The notes under the pieces were generated by a model that was not told the origin of the DNA, made no database searches, and saw only the letters and a list, made by a program, of their open reading frames with translations. Source: PZPK01 sp965230795 (GTDB lineage Bacteria > Pseudomonadota > Gammaproteobacteria > Pseudomonadales > Oleiphilaceae). Taken from it: 64,000 nt of DNA. Both the position numbers and the translations under genes were made by a program. The stretch is from the NCBI GenBank assembly GCA_965230795.1, contig OZ246020.1, positions 310,001 to 374,000 of the forward strand, given 5' to 3'. Shown piece by piece: positions 61,830 through 64,000 of the stretch; position 1 is the stretch's first letter; each line of letters opens with the position of its first letter.

Positions 61830-62510
61830 GTGAACGATAAGGCCCTCAGCGAACGCGAAGGCGTCATCAAATTCGAGCTGATACATCGCACGGTTCCGCT
61901 CGATATCGAGCCTGCGGCTCTGACGGTACTCAACATCCAGCGTCGGGAACTGATGCGCCACGGTTTGCTGGGGCGAGACCCGCAGCGTTATGACGGCTTG
62001 GGCTTTGGCAATATCTCCTGGCGTTGTCCCGGTAGCCGCCGATTTGTCATTAGTGGCACCCAAACCGGCCATCTGACAGAGTTGGTGATGGAGGATCTGG
62101 CTCAGGTCGACGAGGCTCGTCCCCGACAAAATCAATTGCTCTCCCATGGTGAGTGCAAGCCCTCATCGGAGGCCATGACCCATGCCGTGGCCTACAACAG
62201 CAGCGATTGTATTCAGGCAGTGGTGCATGTGCATGCCCCCGAGATCTGGAAGCATGTTGATGCGCTGGAGCTGGCCAGTACCGCTGCGGATATCGCCTAC
62301 GGTACACCTGCCATGGCCGAGGCCACGACGACAGTGTTGCGCGCCTTGGCTGATAAGCCACTGCCCTGGGTTTTTGTGATGAGAGGGCACCAGGACGGTG
62401 TGGTCTGTGTCGGACCCACGATCGGGGACTGTGTCGAAAGCCTGGTGGCCCTGCAGGCACAGGCCAGATCCCTGTTTCCAGATGGCGACTCAACTGGAGT
62501 GAATGCATGA
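61830..62510 (+). CDS. Class II aldolase/adducin-like protein
   Basis: A 226-residue protein with the fold of fuculose/ribulose-phosphate aldolases: GLGFGNISWRCPGSRRFVIS near the N terminus, and the metal His pair in AVVHVHAPEIWKH; a later His is in MRGHQDGVV. The substrate cannot be read from sequence. The start is GTG, 8 bp after dcd; the stop overlaps yjaG (ATGA). Confidence 0.82.
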   Translation: MNDKALSEREGVIKFELIHRTVPLDIEPAALTVLNIQRRELMRHGLLGRDPQRYDGLGFGNISWRCPGSRRFVISGTQTGHLTELVMEDLAQVDEARPRQNQLLSHGECKPSSEAMTHAVAYNSSDCIQAVVHVHAPEIWKHVDALELASTAADIAYGTPAMAEATTTVLRALADKPLPWVFVMRGHQDGVVCVGPTIGDCVESLVALQAQARSLFPDGDSTGVNA

Positions 62511-63121
62511 ATCGACAAAAGTTTCTTAAATCTCTGCAGGCGCTGGTGGGCTGGCGTGAGCGGGCATTTATTCTCGCGCTTGCCGAGCGCGCGGCGCCCA
62601 ATGCGGCGCTGTATTTTCGCAGTGCGGACGCCTTTCCCGAGACGTTCAACGCTGATGATGAGCAGTTGCATGGTTTACTGGCCGAGGCCTGGAAAGTCCT
62701 GATACAGCAGCAGGACGAAGCGGCAACGGTGGACTTGCTGGATCGGGTGGTGGCAGCAGTGCCCGATACCGACAATGTGGATCACTACGGCATTCTGCCG
62801 ACCCGTGATTTTTTGCTACTGCTGGAACAGGCCTTGTTGTGCGGGCTCAATAGCGACAAGAAGCGAGCTCAGGAGGCGAGCCAGAATGCGCTCGATACCA
62901 TTATGCAGTTCATCGAGTTTTCCGAAGGAGAGGGGCTGAGCGAAAACGCCCTTATTAAACTCTTCGATAATCATCCGCTGATGGAGCGCGAGTTCAGTTT
63001 CCAGAATGAGTTGGCGGATACCCTGCGTGCTGCGCGCCATCCGGGCGAGGATCTGGTTGCCGAACTGCGGGAACTGGCTCAGGACGAGGGCGTCAGTAAT
63101 ATCGGTATCAGTCTCGACTGA
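62507..63121 (+). CDS. yjaG: YjaG family protein (DUF416)
   Basis: A 204-residue helical protein that matches the YjaG family along its length: LQALVGWRERAFILALAERA at the start, VPDTDNVDHYGILPTRD in the middle, and VAELRELAQDEGVSNIGISLD at the end. Function unknown. It is translationally coupled to the aldolase-like gene (4-bp overlap). Confidence 0.88.
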   Translation: MNRQKFLKSLQALVGWRERAFILALAERAAPNAALYFRSADAFPETFNADDEQLHGLLAEAWKVLIQQQDEAATVDLLDRVVAAVPDTDNVDHYGILPTRDFLLLLEQALLCGLNSDKKRAQEASQNALDTIMQFIEFSEGEGLSENALIKLFDNHPLMEREFSFQNELADTLRAARHPGEDLVAELRELAQDEGVSNIGISLD

Positions 63122-63205
63122 AGCACTTCCCATGCTTGCATCGGTGCGCCCAGTTGGCATACCGTAAGTCAGGAAGCCGGCGGATCCGGACAGGGTGGTG
63201 TGCTT

Positions 63206-64000
63206 ATGGGGCAGATGCTTCAAACCGGGGTGTTCTTTGGTGCCCACGGTGATCTTGCGCAGCGCAAGTTGTATCCAGCGTTGTATCAATTGTATGTGAA
63301 AAACCTTCTGGAACAGGGCTTCCGCGTGCTTGCGGTGGGGCGGAGAACCCAATCGCGCAGCGAGTTTGTTGAATTCATGCGCGCGGCATTGGAGCGCTAC
63401 GTGGGCGAACCGGATCATGCGGCCATGCAGTCCTTGCTCGACAAAGTCGATTACCTTCCACTGGATTTGCACGATGAAGCCGGCTACCAGGCCATCGGGC
63501 AATGGCTGGCCCGGGATAAGGGAGCAGCTGTTCCTGCCATGTTTTATCTGGCCACCGCAGCAAGTTTGTACGAACCCATCTGTCGGGGTCTTGCCCATAG
63601 CGAGTGTATTACCCAAAAAAGCCGTGTGGTGGTTGAAAAACCCATCGGTTATGACTTCAAATCCAGTTGTGTCATTAACGACCAACTGGCACGCCATTTT
63701 AAAGAACAGCAGATCTATCGGATTGACCACTATCTGGGCAAGGAAACAGTGCAGAATCTGCTGGCACTGCGCTTTGCCAACGCGCTGTTTGCGTCCCAGT
63801 GGAACCAGCAGCATATTTCCCACGTGGAGATCACCGTAGCCGAGACCATCGGTATCGAGGGGCGTTGGGATTATTTTGATCAGGCCGGGCAGATGCGGGA
63901 CATGGTTCAGAGTCACGTGTTACAGCTGCTGTGTTTGATTGCGATGGATCCACCCAACAATCTAGGCGCGGATGCCATTCGCGATGAAAAGCTCAAGGTA
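63206..64000 (+). CDS. zwf: Glucose-6-phosphate dehydrogenase, 3' end outside window
   Basis: First enzyme of the oxidative pentose phosphate/Entner-Doudoroff routes. The frame is open from ATG-63206 to the window edge (265 codons seen of the usual ~490). Visible: the nucleotide loop TGVFFGAHGDLAQRKLYPAL, RVVVEKPIG and the substrate-binding RIDHYLGKETVQNLLALRF. The loop reads GAHGDLAQ where GASGDL is more common. A nearby ATG (63215) is an alternative start. The 366-codon minus frame over this region is a shadow. Confidence 0.93.
   Translation, partial: MGQMLQTGVFFGAHGDLAQRKLYPALYQLYVKNLLEQGFRVLAVGRRTQSRSEFVEFMRAALERYVGEPDHAAMQSLLDKVDYLPLDLHDEAGYQAIGQWLARDKGAAVPAMFYLATAASLYEPICRGLAHSECITQKSRVVVEKPIGYDFKSSCVINDQLARHFKEQQIYRIDHYLGKETVQNLLALRFANALFASQWNQQHISHVEITVAETIGIEGRWDYFDQAGQMRDMVQSHVLQLLCLIAMDPPNNLGADAIRDEKLKV

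Noticed and set aside
62816..63916. 366-codon minus-strand frame
   Set aside because: Antisense to yjaG and zwf, both with clear family motifs.

Overview
The window is a contiguous chromosomal segment of a gammaproteobacterium, most likely from the Pseudomonadales/Oceanospirillales side of the class. Evidence: the run algZ-algR-(small gene)-hemCDXY divergent from argH, then cyaA-lptM-lysA-dapF-DUF484-xerC, is the gene order known from Pseudomonas and relatives; a class I adenylate cyclase, a SutA-type RNA polymerase-binding protein, and an rnf operon beside metG, apbC and dcd point the same way. Base composition looks moderate and even. I see no rRNA, tRNA, CRISPR array, prophage or insertion sequence. 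The only clear accessory insertion is a ParDE toxin-antitoxin cassette. Genus cannot be fixed by eye.

Layout. 1-7.4 kb: 3' part of a GlxA-type AraC regulator, an intergenic region with a candidate small RNA, trmB, an OlsF-like bifunctional acyltransferase, tcdA, a CPA antiporter and a CBS-domain protein. 7.5-9.5 kb: molybdopterin genes moeA-moaD-moaE (minus). 9.9-13.7 kb: rho with a structured leader, ubiD and a ferredoxin-reductase-like protein. 13.8-20.4 kb: minus-strand block algZ-algR, a small exported protein, hemC-hemD-hemX-hemY. 20.5-33.5 kb: plus-strand argH, cyaA, lptM (47 aa), lysA, dapF, DUF484, xerC, a coiled-coil diguanylate cyclase, a Pro-rich hypothetical, a DM13 protein, a short sutA and a DUF3592-like membrane protein. 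A second candidate small RNA lies between the DM13 gene and sutA. 33.6-44.6 kb: a VTT-domain/flavoprotein disulfide reductase fusion, hemB, ppk1, a DUF4344 protein whose metalloprotease motif is degenerate, an OhrR-like regulator, a small lipoprotein, a thioesterase, a Na/Pi cotransporter and a CaCA exchanger. 44.7-52.7 kb: rsxABCDGE behind metG. 53.2-53.8 kb: parD-parE. 54-64 kb: apbC, two oppositely oriented GGDEF-EAL genes (one in an operon with an outer-membrane barrel protein and a small periplasmic protein), dcd, a class II aldolase-like gene, yjaG and the 5' part of zwf.

How the genes work together. Most of the window is core metabolism: haem synthesis (hemB, hemCDXY), lysine/peptidoglycan precursors (lysA, dapF), arginine (argH), ubiquinone (ubiD), molybdenum cofactor, cAMP, polyphosphate, and Rnf electron transport. 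The Rnf operon is followed on the same strand by two probable Na+-coupled carriers, with no nth gene. c-di-GMP signalling recurs in three proteins; the two at 55-61 kb have complementary defects (one keeps all EAL motifs and lacks the GGDEF I-site, the other has the I-site and a broken EAL domain).

The best candidates for something undescribed are (a) the barrel/periplasmic protein/GGDEF-degenerate-EAL operon facing an intact GGDEF-EAL gene, and (b) two orphan minus-strand transcripts at about 1.08-1.16 kb and 31.95-32.05 kb, each with a 5' hairpin, an unpaired middle and a strong intrinsic terminator but no reading frame.
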